A stretch of 64,000 nt of DNA from Bin22 sp965207275 (GCA_965207275.1 CBDBMH010000002.1:2666001-2730000), one strand, 5' to 3'. Shown: positions 26,056 to 35,567, counted from the stretch's first letter. Numbers and translations: made by a program. Notes: generated by a model not told the origin, from the sequence alone.

Positions 26056-27459
26056 CTAGGTGAACTGGTACTCCTGAGTGGACACTATCAACTGCAGAAC
26101 CTGCCCTACCTGCTGGGTGAAGTCTTCGCCGCCGGTGGAGATGTCCTGGTCGGTTCCCAGGTGGTTCAGCAGCAGATTGCGGGTATCCGCCATGAGCTGA
26201 TAGCCCCCCAGCATTTCCAGGCAGCCTTCCAGCAGAGCGCTGGCCGACACCGTGGGGCCGTCTTCGCTGAAGCGACGAACCACCGCGCGGATGCCCGGCG
26301 CCTCCAGGCGGCCCATTTCGCTGGCGGCGTAGTTGACCCGTTCCACCAGGGTGCCGCTGTCGATCCACTCCTTGCCCGTGTGCCAGCCCTCCACCGTGGG
26401 CGGGTTCATCAGGTCCTGGCCCATGTAGCGAATTTCCAGGGCCATGTCGTACATGCGCGGGGCCGGCCGGTTGAAGTCGCCCATAAACCGCAGGGTGCTG
26501 CACACCAGTTCCGCCGGACTCTTCACTTTGGAGAAACGCGCCTCCTTGAAGAAGTCGGAATTGAACAACAGGCGCAGCATGGACCGGATTTCGTAGCCCG
26601 ACCTGAAGTATTCTTCCTCCAGCTGCTGTATGGCTTCCATGTCCCGGGGCGGCGTGTCCTGCCAGGAAGGAACCTGGGGCTCATCGGCCACGAAGAAGTT
26701 GTACAGGTGGCGGGATATGAACCTGGCCGTTGCCGGTTGCCTGGCGATGATGCGAATGATGTCGTCGCCGTTGAAGTCACCCGTCTCACCCAGGAAGGTC
26801 TTTTCGCCGTCAATGTGGTCCTGGCGGTTGTAAAGGAACTGGTTAAAGTAGCGGCCGTATGGATAGCGGGGCATACCGTTGCCCACAGTCCAGCCGGTAA
26901 AGGCCTGGGCGCAAGCTTTAACGTCCTCTTCGGTGTAATTGGGCTGGCCGTCCATGCCGACACCCATGGAGAAGAGCTCCAGCAACTCGCGGCCCCAATT
27001 CTCGTTGACTGCCTCCCGGTGGCTTAGCTGGTTGTCCAGGTAGTAAAGCATGGCGGGGTTGGTGGCCATACGCAGCAGCAGTTCATCGAACCGCCCCATG
27101 CCGTGGTTGCGGAAGTGCTCCAGCTGCTCCAGGATATTGTGGGGCGCCATGATCTTGGAGTCGCCTACGCAGAAAATGCTGTGCCAGAACAGGCAGAGTT
27201 TTTCCTGCAACTGCCGCGGGGAGTTGACCATCCGGTAGGTCCAGTAACCCTGGTTGGCGGCCAGGTAACCCATGTCCCTCCAACCCATGTAGCGCTGCAT
27301 CACGTCGGTATTCAGTTCTTCCTGGTCCTCAGGATGCAGCAGTTCCTCGACTGTGTTCTCGTAGCCCTGGGCGGCCCGTTCCTGCAGTTCGCCATATGAG
27401 GCGCCAAAGCCGGCCCGGCGCATAAGGTGAGCCATCAACAGTACATCATTGTCTGCCAT
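26056..27459 (-). CDS. DUF1800 domain-containing protein
   Basis: A 467-residue protein matching DUF1800. LMAHLMRRAGFGASYGELQE near the N-terminus is its usual opening. It continues with LFWHSIFCVGDSK, NHGMGRFDELLLRMATNPAMLYYLDN, WGRELLELFSMG, YTEEDVKACAQAFTGW and NPPTVEGWHTGKEWIDS, all conserved positions of the family. No signal peptide is visible, although many family members are exported. The function of DUF1800 is not established. In many genomes it is paired with a DUF1501 protein, but no such gene is next to it here. The start is the ATG at 27459 with GGAGGAG. Confidence 0.93.
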   Translation of the reverse strand: MADNDVLLMAHLMRRAGFGASYGELQERAAQGYENTVEELLHPEDQEELNTDVMQRYMGWRDMGYLAANQGYWTYRMVNSPRQLQEKLCLFWHSIFCVGDSKIMAPHNILEQLEHFRNHGMGRFDELLLRMATNPAMLYYLDNQLSHREAVNENWGRELLELFSMGVGMDGQPNYTEEDVKACAQAFTGWTVGNGMPRYPYGRYFNQFLYNRQDHIDGEKTFLGETGDFNGDDIIRIIARQPATARFISRHLYNFFVADEPQVPSWQDTPPRDMEAIQQLEEEYFRSGYEIRSMLRLLFNSDFFKEARFSKVKSPAELVCSTLRFMGDFNRPAPRMYDMALEIRYMGQDLMNPPTVEGWHTGKEWIDSGTLVERVNYAASEMGRLEAPGIRAVVRRFSEDGPTVSASALLEGCLEMLGGYQLMADTRNLLLNHLGTDQDISTGGEDFTQQVGQVLQLIVSTQEYQFT

Positions 27460-27671
27460 AACTCTCCTCCATTGAATCAAGCTTTATAATGGCGAAGCCA
27501 TTTTACCCGATTTCGGGTCGAATGTCTCAAGAAAACGTAAAGAAAGAGCGGGTAGACTGCCCCGGGTATTAAAAACTCCGGCATTCCGTCATAGAATATA
27601 TTTGAGGAACGTTTCAAATTCAAACCTCAGGCTGCCACACTCCCCTTCAACAGCCCGGGAGAGATTAGACA

Positions 27672-28199
27672 ATGACCATGCAAACGAATCGGGAAATCAA
27701 GGCCTACTGCTCCGACTTCAGACCGGTAAGGCAGGTCCTTTCGGACCTGGGGGCTTCCTACGTAGAGCAAAAGGACCAGGTGGACTATTACTACAATCTG
27801 GCCGATTCACCGGAGGGCAATTCGCGCCGCCGCCTGAAGGTTCGTATCGACCGGGACGCTCCCCAGGTAATTTACTACGAAGAGGGCCAGGAATCGGGGG
27901 GAAGGACCAGCAGTTTCCGCGTGTGGGGCCTGAACGGCCATGAGACCAAGGAAATGCTGGATGCTGTCTTGGGGATCCGTGCCGTGGTCAACAAGCAGAG
28001 AGAGATCTGGTGCAAGGACAACGTTGTCTTCAACCTGGACGATGTAGAAGGCGTGGGCCGGATCCTTGAGGTGGAGATTCACGTGGAGCCGGAGTTCGAC
28101 GTTGAAGCCCAATTCAGGGAATACCTGGACCTGTTCGGCCCCTACCTGGGCGAGCAGATTGTGGGCTCCAATGAAGACCTGGTGGGCCGGCTCAGCTAG
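27672..28199 (+). CDS. CYTH domain protein (adenylyl cyclase class IV/thiamine triphosphatase-like)
   Basis: A 175-residue CYTH-fold protein, a tunnel-shaped domain that binds triphosphorylated ligands with divalent metal. NREIKAYC carries the remains of the ExExK signature. RRRLKVRID, VIYYEEGQE, NKQREIWC, VFNLDDVEGVGRILEVEI supply the basic and acidic residues lining the tunnel, with LEVEI the usual C-terminal acidic pair. The substrate may be a nucleotide, inorganic triphosphate or thiamine triphosphate; sequence does not decide. It stands alone between a minus-strand DUF1800 gene and a regulator gene. Confidence 0.9.
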   Translation: MTMQTNREIKAYCSDFRPVRQVLSDLGASYVEQKDQVDYYYNLADSPEGNSRRRLKVRIDRDAPQVIYYEEGQESGGRTSSFRVWGLNGHETKEMLDAVLGIRAVVNKQREIWCKDNVVFNLDDVEGVGRILEVEIHVEPEFDVEAQFREYLDLFGPYLGEQIVGSNEDLVGRLS

Positions 28200-28633
28200 G
28201 GAGCTCTCCGGCTCCCTCTATTTGAGGCCTGCCCGAAAGCCTGCCGGTTTGCTATAGCACCTGGGACGCTGGTTTCGACACCTAAATCAATTGTAGTAAG
28301 ACGACCAGGACGTAGCGCCACGCTGCCAGGATGCAGGCCTCTTGCTCTCCCTTTATCCGCATGCGCTGGCAGCCGGTCCCATCCTGGGTGTCGCCTTATC
28401 CCCTTGGCAATGCACCGCACTGCTGCCCCAACTGGGCCGCCACCGGAGGTTCTCCTGGCGGCCAGGTGGCAGGCCTACGCCATTTATTAAACTTTTGTTA
28501 ATGAAGATTTTGTGATGATATCTGGCACATTATAATTGATGTGTTATATTACCTTGGTATGCGATGTAGACTGTTTTATAGACAAACGAATACGTCTATC
28601 TCGCCCATCTCACTTCTGTGAAAGCGCTCTGAT
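28200..28633. other. AT-rich control region before the GAF-PAS regulator
   Basis: About 430 bases with no gene. The last 170 bases are AT-rich compared with the surroundings. They contain a perfect TATAAT at 28531-28536 with TTGTGA 15 bases ahead, a possible promoter with short spacing. The left part has only a small hairpin near 28198-28217. Confidence 0.45.
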
Positions 28634-31012
28634 ATGCTACAGGAACAGGAAGAACCGGAACTTCAAAGCCAGACCCCGCCAGCACACCTCAAGGAACTGC
28701 AGGAAGCCAACCTCAGCATTAGCAGCAACCTAGACTCCGGAACCTTACTGCGAGAAATCGTTGACTGGGCTTGCTCACTAACCGACGCCCGCTTTGGCGC
28801 CCTGCTTACCTTCAACGAAGCCGGCGAAAACCGGGAACTCGTAACCAGGGGCATTGCTCCCGAACATGCGGCTCTCATCGAAACCAGCCCAAGGATCGGT
28901 GGCCTCATTGGCAACCTGACGGTGTCCGACAAACCGATTCGGGTCAAAGATATCGCCAGCCACCCGGACTCGGTGGGCTTCCCTCTGCATCACCCGATGA
29001 TGACTACATTCCTGGGCACAGCCGTCCGCCACCAGGGGCGATGCCTGGCTAACCTCTACCTTGCCGACAAGGCCACCGGCGCCGAATTTACCCTCGAGGA
29101 CGAGGAAATCATCGCGGCATTCGCCGCCCAGGCTGCCGTTGCCCTGGTCAACGTCGCCAAATATGACCGGGCTATGCATTCCAAGGCCAACCTGGAAACC
29201 CTGATCAACATTTCCCCCGTGGGCGTCATCGTCTTCAACGCCAAAACGGGCCAATTGGTTACTCACAATCGCGAGGCCGAGCGCATTATAGGCGACACCG
29301 GTATCCCCAACGGCACCTGGGAAGACGCTTTGAATGCCCTCTCTTTCCGGCGGGCTGACGGGCGGGAAGTTTCCCTCAGTTCCTCTCCCCTCACCCGCGC
29401 CCTTCGCAGCGGCGAAATCGTACGGGCCGAAGAGATCGTAATTTACCTGCCCGACGGCAGGCCGGTCCATACCCTGGTCAACGCCGCTCCCATCTATTCC
29501 ATGGAGGGCGAGGTCGAGTCCGTAGTCATTGCAATCCAGGATATGTCGCCCCTCAACGAAATGGACCGCATGCGGTCCGACTTTCTCAGCCTGGTGGGCA
29601 ACGAACTCAGAACGCCTCTGACCACCATAAAAGGTTCCATCGCTGCCCTGGTTGACAGCATCGCCGCTTCCGGCACCGACGAGTCCCGCCAGTTGCTGCG
29701 CATTCTCGACCGGCAGACCGATGCCATGCGCAATCATCTCAACCGTCTCATAGACCTGACCCAGATCGAAAGCGGCAGCCTGAACATAAACCCCATGCCC
29801 CTGGAACTGGCGCCATTGCTGAATGGTGCCAGGAAGGAGTTCCTGCGGTCCAACGCCGGGCATGAAATCAAGCTGGACGTTGCGCCGGACCTCCCCCGAG
29901 CCATGGCCGACGGCCAGCGCATCAGCCAGGTATTGCGCTCATTGCTCCAGTGGGGCGTGAAATATTCCCCTCCCTCCTCTGCCCTGCGCATCCTGGTGCG
30001 CAAAGACGAAATGCACGTAACCGTATCCATTTCCCTGGACGCGCAAGCTTCCCAGACCGGCGCCTTGAGTGAAGCCCTCATCCGGTCCACGGCAGGCAGC
30101 CTCCGGGAAGCCAGCCTGGAGGGGGAGGAGGACAAGCTGGCCATCGCCATCTGCCAGGGCATTGTGAACGCCCACGGGGGCCGACTCTGGGTTGAAGCGG
30201 GGCAATGGGACCAGGGACTCACTCTTGGATTCAGTATCCCCGCCGCAGAAGAACCCCAGGAGCACGCCGATTCTGCGCCAGCCCCATCCGGTGGGCTAGC
30301 CCTCCCGCCATATGGAGGCAGGAAGCGAATCCTGTCCGTGGTGGAGAACCCTCGCATGCTCAATGCGGTACAGCGCGCCCTTTCCCATGCCGGCTATGTG
30401 CCCATCGGAACCCTGGACTATTCGGACCTGGGCCGCATCATAGCCGACGAAAAGCCCCACCTGGCCCTGCTGGACCTGGCCTCCGGCAGCCGCCAGGACT
30501 TCGACGTAATTCACCGGGTTACCAGGCAGCTGGGCGTTCCAGCCATCGTCCTGTCGGGCCAGGGCGACGATGAAAGCATAGTGCGCGCCTTCGAACTGGG
30601 GGCCGACGACTATATCGTCAAGCCCTTTTCCCCCTCCGAACTGGTGGCCAGGATCAAGGTCTCATTCCGCAAACGCGCCGAGGCCCGGAATAGCCGCGAC
30701 GGGGATGAGTACGTGGTTGGGGACCTGGAAATTAACTACCCGGAACGCAGGGTCACCGTCGGTGGCCGCAAGGTGCACCTTACCGCCACCGAGTACCAGT
30801 TGCTCCAGGAATTGTCTTCCAGGCCCGGACGGGTCCTGTCGCAGGACGAACTGCTGCGCCGCATTTGGGGCGAGGAATACACGGGAGACATCCAGTTGCT
30901 GCGGGCCTTCGTCAAAACCCTGCGCCAGAAGCTGGGCGATAACGCCCGGCGCCCCACCTATATCTTCACCGAGCACGGAGTTGGCTACCGTATGCCCAAA
31001 CCCCAATCCTGA
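28634..31012 (+). CDS. GAF-PAS-pseudokinase-receiver-wHTH regulator
   Basis: A 792-residue one-piece regulator. Order: GAF domain (about 20-175), PAS (186-305), a HisKA-like helix pair (311-380), a HATPase-like domain (400-535), a receiver (563-675) and an OmpR-type winged helix (690-790). The H-box reads FLSLVGNELRTPL, with Asn323 where the phospho-accepting His belongs. The N-box reads LRSLLQWGVKYSP, lacking both Asn, and the G1 and G2 glycines are gone (LDAQAS, DKLAIAICQGIVNAHGG). The receiver keeps Asp614, the Ser of VLSGQG and Lys of VKPF. The wHTH ends FTEHGVGYRM. The kinase half therefore looks like a signal relay rather than an enzyme. No strong ribosome site precedes the ATG. The target genes are unknown. 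Confidence 0.92.
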   Translation: MLQEQEEPELQSQTPPAHLKELQEANLSISSNLDSGTLLREIVDWACSLTDARFGALLTFNEAGENRELVTRGIAPEHAALIETSPRIGGLIGNLTVSDKPIRVKDIASHPDSVGFPLHHPMMTTFLGTAVRHQGRCLANLYLADKATGAEFTLEDEEIIAAFAAQAAVALVNVAKYDRAMHSKANLETLINISPVGVIVFNAKTGQLVTHNREAERIIGDTGIPNGTWEDALNALSFRRADGREVSLSSSPLTRALRSGEIVRAEEIVIYLPDGRPVHTLVNAAPIYSMEGEVESVVIAIQDMSPLNEMDRMRSDFLSLVGNELRTPLTTIKGSIAALVDSIAASGTDESRQLLRILDRQTDAMRNHLNRLIDLTQIESGSLNINPMPLELAPLLNGARKEFLRSNAGHEIKLDVAPDLPRAMADGQRISQVLRSLLQWGVKYSPPSSALRILVRKDEMHVTVSISLDAQASQTGALSEALIRSTAGSLREASLEGEEDKLAIAICQGIVNAHGGRLWVEAGQWDQGLTLGFSIPAAEEPQEHADSAPAPSGGLALPPYGGRKRILSVVENPRMLNAVQRALSHAGYVPIGTLDYSDLGRIIADEKPHLALLDLASGSRQDFDVIHRVTRQLGVPAIVLSGQGDDESIVRAFELGADDYIVKPFSPSELVARIKVSFRKRAEARNSRDGDEYVVGDLEINYPERRVTVGGRKVHLTATEYQLLQELSSRPGRVLSQDELLRRIWGEEYTGDIQLLRAFVKTLRQKLGDNARRPTYIFTEHGVGYRMPKPQS

Positions 31013-31075
31013 AGCAACCCTCAAGCGGGTGGGGAAAGGCCCCTGCATGGCAGAAGCACCGGAGCATGCCCTGCT

Positions 31076-31870
31076 TCACCGAATCCCCGCCAGCATCTCC
31101 CCAAAGCGCCGGTCCTGTTCCTGCCGCGGCAACAGGATGCAGTTGGAACAGTAATCGTTGGCCCGCGGCGACCGCCACCAAAGGCAGCACCCGCGCCGCC
31201 GCGAGAAAAACCCCGTCCGTCCCTGGCTTCGGAACTCCTCCATGGTAAGCTGCCCGTAAATGGGCGACTCAGTGTCGGAGAAAAAGGATTCCGCCGCCCG
31301 CACCACCTTTTCCGGCATTCCGGCTGCGGCGTACAGTCGGTTCAAAGCCTGGGAAAAGGCGGCCGCCACCGCATTCCAGGAAACTTTCGCGCTGGCCCCC
31401 GCCGCTCGCTGCAAATCCGGAATCACCAGCTCCAGATTTTCCTGGAAAAGCCACTGCTTTAGCTGGGTATACAGGGTGAGGGAATCGGATACGACCATGG
31501 CGTCGGGGTGGCCTACCGACGGATCTCCCTGCGGGGCGGCGAAGCGCAGCCGTTTTAGCCCCGTGGCGTCAATGGCCGGCCCATTCCAGTGGAAGGCCAG
31601 GTTGTCCAGCGAAACGTCCGGCGCCCTTCCGGCCAGCACGTACTGTCCCACCAGGGGGAAGACCGCCCGGCTCAGGTAGGCCACCAGGAAGGCCGAAGCG
31701 GCCACGTGTCGATTGGAGCTTTCCCAGGCTCGTTGCCCGTAGGCCGCCACCAGCGCTGCCAGCCTCCGGTCATCGCCCTGAAACAGGTCCCGCGCGCTGG
31801 CCCAGCCTCCTTCATCAGGTTGGCTCTGGGGTATGGCAAAAAAGCCTCCCAGGCCACTCGCCATCGCCAT
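31076..31870 (-). CDS. FhuF-like iron-sulfur protein (siderophore-iron reductase family)
   Basis: A 264-residue protein. The C-terminus has CC at 228-229 and CSNC at 241-244. This C-C-x11-C-x2-C pattern marks the [2Fe-2S] domain of FhuF, which reduces iron from hydroxamate siderophores (FhuF itself has x10). The N-terminal 200 residues are helical, as in the family. The start at the ATG 31870 keeps it clear of the upstream gene; a longer reading would overlap that gene by 80 bases. It follows the 186-residue unknown gene by 35 bases and is likely co-transcribed with it. No siderophore synthesis or uptake genes are visible nearby. Confidence 0.8.
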   Translation of the reverse strand: MAMASGLGGFFAIPQSQPDEGGWASARDLFQGDDRRLAALVAAYGQRAWESSNRHVAASAFLVAYLSRAVFPLVGQYVLAGRAPDVSLDNLAFHWNGPAIDATGLKRLRFAAPQGDPSVGHPDAMVVSDSLTLYTQLKQWLFQENLELVIPDLQRAAGASAKVSWNAVAAAFSQALNRLYAAAGMPEKVVRAAESFFSDTESPIYGQLTMEEFRSQGRTGFFSRRRGCCLWWRSPRANDYCSNCILLPRQEQDRRFGEMLAGIR

Positions 31871-31905
31871 GCTCTCGTTCAACGGGTGCGTTTTCGCCGT
31901 TCGGT

Positions 31906-32466
31906 TCAGCCATGGTAGAACTTGGGCGCTGAGCGGTCCACCGGGTCGCTGCACTGGGAAAGGTACTTGTCGCGCAGTTGGTCCCACAGGTAAAGGCGGC
32001 CCCAGTCCGGACTGTCCTCGTAATGCTGGTGCTCATCAAGGTGCGGATTGGGCAGCAGAACGGTCATCTGCTGCTGGCCGCCCCCATTGAAGAGTCGGAA
32101 TCCCCATGATGTGGGCTGGCTATCGGGATTCAGCCGTCGGTACAGTTCCGCGCGGGCGGTTCGCCGCAGCCGGGCCGTTTCCGGCGGCGCGGACCGGGAC
32201 TCACCGATGCACAGGTGCAGGTGCCACTCCTGGAAGTCCACCGTCAGGTAGCCATCCAAGAACCCCGTTCGGGGCTGGCGTGGCGGCTTGATTTCCCACA
32301 CGGCACCGGGCACCAGCATACCGATGCGTATGGTTTCCCATTCTGCAAGGCAGTCCAGCAGGATGCCCTTCAGGGTCTCTTCGTCTGTGGGCAGGGGAAA
32401 CAGTTCGTAGGTCCCGTCCAGTTGCTGGATAATTTCCCCCCGCGGCAGCGGTTCAGTGGTCGTCAT
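31906..32466 (-). CDS. conserved hypothetical protein upstream of FhuF-like gene
   Basis: A 186-residue soluble protein with CGGAGTGA before its ATG. It is not a family I can name. Sequence features: an N-terminal TYELFPLPTDEETLKGILL, VDFQEWHLHLCIGE with two His and a Cys, a run of Arg-rich helix, and a C-terminal PNPHLDEHQHYEDSPDWGRLYLWDQ with a His-rich patch that could hold metal. Its position directly before the FhuF-like gene suggests a shared role in iron handling; that is an inference from context only. Confidence 0.7.
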   Translation of the reverse strand: MTTTEPLPRGEIIQQLDGTYELFPLPTDEETLKGILLDCLAEWETIRIGMLVPGAVWEIKPPRQPRTGFLDGYLTVDFQEWHLHLCIGESRSAPPETARLRRTARAELYRRLNPDSQPTSWGFRLFNGGGQQQMTVLLPNPHLDEHQHYEDSPDWGRLYLWDQLRDKYLSQCSDPVDRSAPKFYHG

Positions 32467-32517
32467 AGTTTCACTCCGGCTGTTGAATGCCCCTGGTCCG
32501 GTACTGGGCGGCTGGGG

Positions 32518-32946
32518 TCACGCCTGCCGCTCCCGAAGCTCCTCCCGCAGCCTCTCCTCCTGCTCCGCCAGTTCCCCCGTCAGTGCGTCTCCAAAGTCCT
32601 CCATTTCATAGAGCGGGCGTATTTCTACTTCGCTGGGTCCGGGCATGGGGTTGGGGCAGCGTAGCACCCATTCCAGGGCTTCCTCCATGTCCCTCACTTC
32701 CCACAGCCAGAACCCGGCCACCAGTTCGGAAGTATGGGGGAAGGGCCCGTCAATCACCTCGCGGCTGTCACCGTCAAAGGCGACACGCTTGCCCTCGGAC
32801 GAAGGTTTCAGACCGTCGCCACCCTGCATAATTCCCGCCTCGACCAGTTCCTGGTTGTAATTGAACATGGCCTCAATCAATTCGGTAGAAGGCATGGCTC
32901 CGGCTTCGCTGTCCACAGTGGCCTTGACCAATACCATCACTCGCAT
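32518..32946 (-). CDS. YciI-like DGPF domain protein
   Basis: A 142-residue protein of the YCII-related/DGPF superfamily. MRVMVLVKAT opens a ferredoxin-like fold, and REVIDGPFPHTSELVAGFWLWEV contains the DGPF signature. MEEALEWVLRCPNP follows as the usual second helix. Such proteins are small dimers often found beside ECF sigma factors, but no sigma factor gene is present here. A GGAGGAAAG site precedes the ATG. It ends 51 bases before the next minus-strand gene, so a three-gene operon with the FhuF-like gene is possible. Confidence 0.88.
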   Translation of the reverse strand: MRVMVLVKATVDSEAGAMPSTELIEAMFNYNQELVEAGIMQGGDGLKPSSEGKRVAFDGDSREVIDGPFPHTSELVAGFWLWEVRDMEEALEWVLRCPNPMPGPSEVEIRPLYEMEDFGDALTGELAEQEERLREELRERQA

Positions 32947-33626
32947 CCTGTCTTTCCTCCATCATCTGCCGACGTCTCCTGAGGTACCTGAACGCTGCCA
33001 ATGATACACGATCTGGCGGCTGAAGATGCTGGGTGGACATCCAATTTACTGTCAATCCTCCATTGCCGCCCTGTATATCCCACGTCCACCATAACAATAC
33101 CGGCTAAGCGAGAAAAGGCAACGGAGCAGCGCGTCCGCCGTATGGACGGACCTGTGTCCCTGTCCGGCACAGCGGAACATCCCGAGGGCGGCCCTCGTGG
33201 CCACCCTCCCAAAACAATAGCAATACTACTGGAGGCCTGCATGAAGGCAACCGCCCATCCTCTGCTTGTCGAGGGATCCCCCTCCTCCTTCGGGGAGAAA
33301 GGCCGAGCGTGAGGCAGGAATGGGCCAAAATGAGACTAAATGGGACATTATGCAAGAAATTTCTGTCTACGAGTCCCTCCCTGGATGATCGAGGTTTCTT
33401 CACGTGGTGTTTTGACGCTGCGGCAAGCCAGATTGACAGGCCCGCATAGGTGTAGTATATGTTCCCCTAACTCTCGACAATGCACAATTGGAGGGGCAGA
33501 ACGCACCCGGCAAGTTGTTGATAAGGGCCAATATGCAACAAGTTTCTGACAAAACAGGGACTAATTTGCTCTGAAATCGTAAATCTTGCTGCCAAGTCGG
33601 GTGCCGCTCTTTAAGGAGGAGGAATT
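32947..33626. other. non-coding stretch before the substrate-binding protein gene
   Basis: About 680 bases without a supported gene. The short frames in it have no recognisable domain. GC-rich inverted stretches occur around 33180-33220. It must contain the promoter of the substrate-binding protein gene, but no consensus pair stands out. Confidence 0.5.
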
Positions 33627-35567
33627 GTGAAAGTTCTTAAGACATTCCGGATCCGCACCCTGGTCTATCCGGCGGTATTGGTATTGCTTCTGGTCGGTTT
33701 GGCCTGCGGCGCCGCAGAGGAGCCCGCGGCGGCGCCGGCCGCACCGGCCGCCCAGCAACAGGTGCCGGCACAACCGGCTCAGCAACCGGCTGCGGCTGAG
33801 TCCCAGCCGGCCCAGCCTGCCTCCCAGGCCCCGGCGGCCGCCAGCGGCGGCGCGACGGCCGGCAGCAGCGCCCCCGAACCCGTGGTGGCTCCCACTCCTA
33901 CTGTCGCTCCCGAGCAGGCCAAAGCAGAACCCGAAGTGGTGGCGGCCGTGGACGACGCTCCTTACGGCATCCTCCGCATAGCCAACAAGGATCTGGGTCC
34001 GCCCCAGTTCCTGCCCAAAAACATGGCCGTGCCCCAGGCCACTTACGTGAGCCCGGTTACTTTCGACGCTCTCTGGCGCATGAGCCCAGGGAGGGTGCTG
34101 CAAAACGACCTGCTGGAGGACTGGAGCCTTTCCGAAGACGGGGCCACCTGGCGCCTGCAGCTCAGGGAAGGAATCCCCTACCACAAGGGATGGGGAACGG
34201 CAAACATGCACGACTTCATGTGGGTTGTAGACCAGATTATGTTGGAAGAGGCGCGCCACCCTGGCAAGACCAACTTGCGCCGCATCTTCCAGCGGGATGA
34301 AACGGAAACCACCGTTACGTTTATTGATGACCTGACTGTCGAAATTAACACCGGCACCCACCGGGCTTTCGACTTTATCTGGCGGTTCCAGCAGTTCGGC
34401 GCCAACAACTTCATTCCAATGGCCAGCAAGGCTTATGCCGATGAGGTGGGAGAAGATCAGGCTACGCTGGAAGGAATCGGCACCGGGCCCTGGCAGTTCG
34501 TGGAGTTCCGCACCAACGAGCGGTTTATTTCCGAGGCGGTGCCCGACCACTGGCACAAGACGCCCTATTTCCAGGAACTGCATTACTTCCAGATTGCGGA
34601 AGAGTCCACCCGCATTGCCAACTTCCTGGCCGGGGAACTGGATACAATGCAGGTCTCCCTGGGCTCCATACCTAACCTGATCGATGCGGAAGGGGTCAAG
34701 TTCATGCGCTTCCCCGGCGCCCTGGAACTGCACATGACGCTGCACGGCCAGTTGTACGTGGACCGGGAAGGCATACCGGAAAGAGACAACAGCCTGCCCT
34801 GGAACTCCGTCAGCGCCGATATCAACTCGCCGGAGTGGCAACGGGCTCGCGATGTTCGGAAAGCCATGATTATCTCCATTGACCGGGAGTCCATCGTGGA
34901 CAACGTGCTGGACGGCGAGGGGCACGCCAACAATCCTTACTGGCGCTGGACCGGCTATGAGCAGTTCTTCGACGAGGAGATGCGGAACACCCCGGTGGAA
35001 TATGACGTGGAAAGGGCCAGGCAATTGATGGCCGACGCTGGCTACGCAGACGGCTTTGAAGTCGATATGGCGCTGACTCAACGCTCCTACCCCGGCACAC
35101 CCAAGGTAGGGGAGGCGGTCTGTGTTATGTGGGAAGAAATCAACATTCGCTGCAAACAGCACCGGATGCCGATGACGGCCTTCCGGCCCCACTTCGTCAA
35201 CAGGACATGGAAGGGGTACAACACCCACGACAACAGCCCCTCCGACGAGCCCCTTAACGCCTATAGCCACGGCGTTTCCAGCAAGGGACTGATCATGCGG
35301 GGTATGGAGCATCCCTGGCTGGACGCCCAGGTAGAGGCCATGTTTAACGAACCCGAATTTGAGAAGAGAATGGAAATTCAGCGGGACACTGCCAAGTGGC
35401 TCTTCGAGCAGGCGGTGCATATCCCCATCGCGTCCATCAACGTGGTGTGGCCCGTGGGCGCCGATGTCGACCTGTGGAACTTCGGGTGCTGCGCCCGGGA
35501 CATAGCCTCCAACCTGGAATTCGCACCGCACCGGGACCAGCTGGACGGCGAGGCGTTCCCCAAGTAG
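33627..35567 (+). CDS. ABC transporter substrate-binding lipoprotein, family 5 (peptide/nickel type)
   Basis: A 646-residue extracytoplasmic binding protein. The GTG start has AAGGAGGAGG. A signal of about 27 residues ends in the lipobox LACG, so the mature protein is likely lipid-anchored. A low-complexity Ala/Pro/Gln linker (about 30-110) separates the anchor from the domain. The fold starts at YGILRIANKDLGP and shows WRLQLREGIPYHKGW, NMHDFMWVVDQIM, GTGPWQFVEF and the C-terminal VHIPIASINVVWP, as in dipeptide/oligopeptide binding proteins. No permease or ATPase genes are adjacent, so the transporter core is encoded elsewhere. A strong hairpin follows the gene. Confidence 0.93.
   Translation: MKVLKTFRIRTLVYPAVLVLLLVGLACGAAEEPAAAPAAPAAQQQVPAQPAQQPAAAESQPAQPASQAPAAASGGATAGSSAPEPVVAPTPTVAPEQAKAEPEVVAAVDDAPYGILRIANKDLGPPQFLPKNMAVPQATYVSPVTFDALWRMSPGRVLQNDLLEDWSLSEDGATWRLQLREGIPYHKGWGTANMHDFMWVVDQIMLEEARHPGKTNLRRIFQRDETETTVTFIDDLTVEINTGTHRAFDFIWRFQQFGANNFIPMASKAYADEVGEDQATLEGIGTGPWQFVEFRTNERFISEAVPDHWHKTPYFQELHYFQIAEESTRIANFLAGELDTMQVSLGSIPNLIDAEGVKFMRFPGALELHMTLHGQLYVDREGIPERDNSLPWNSVSADINSPEWQRARDVRKAMIISIDRESIVDNVLDGEGHANNPYWRWTGYEQFFDEEMRNTPVEYDVERARQLMADAGYADGFEVDMALTQRSYPGTPKVGEAVCVMWEEINIRCKQHRMPMTAFRPHFVNRTWKGYNTHDNSPSDEPLNAYSHGVSSKGLIMRGMEHPWLDAQVEAMFNEPEFEKRMEIQRDTAKWLFEQAVHIPIASINVVWPVGADVDLWNFGCCARDIASNLEFAPHRDQLDGEAFPK

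Noticed and set aside
33561..35531. 656-residue open frame on the minus strand across the binding-protein gene
   Set aside because: It is the antisense of a well supported family 5 binding protein, with no domain of its own; long antisense frames are common at this GC content.
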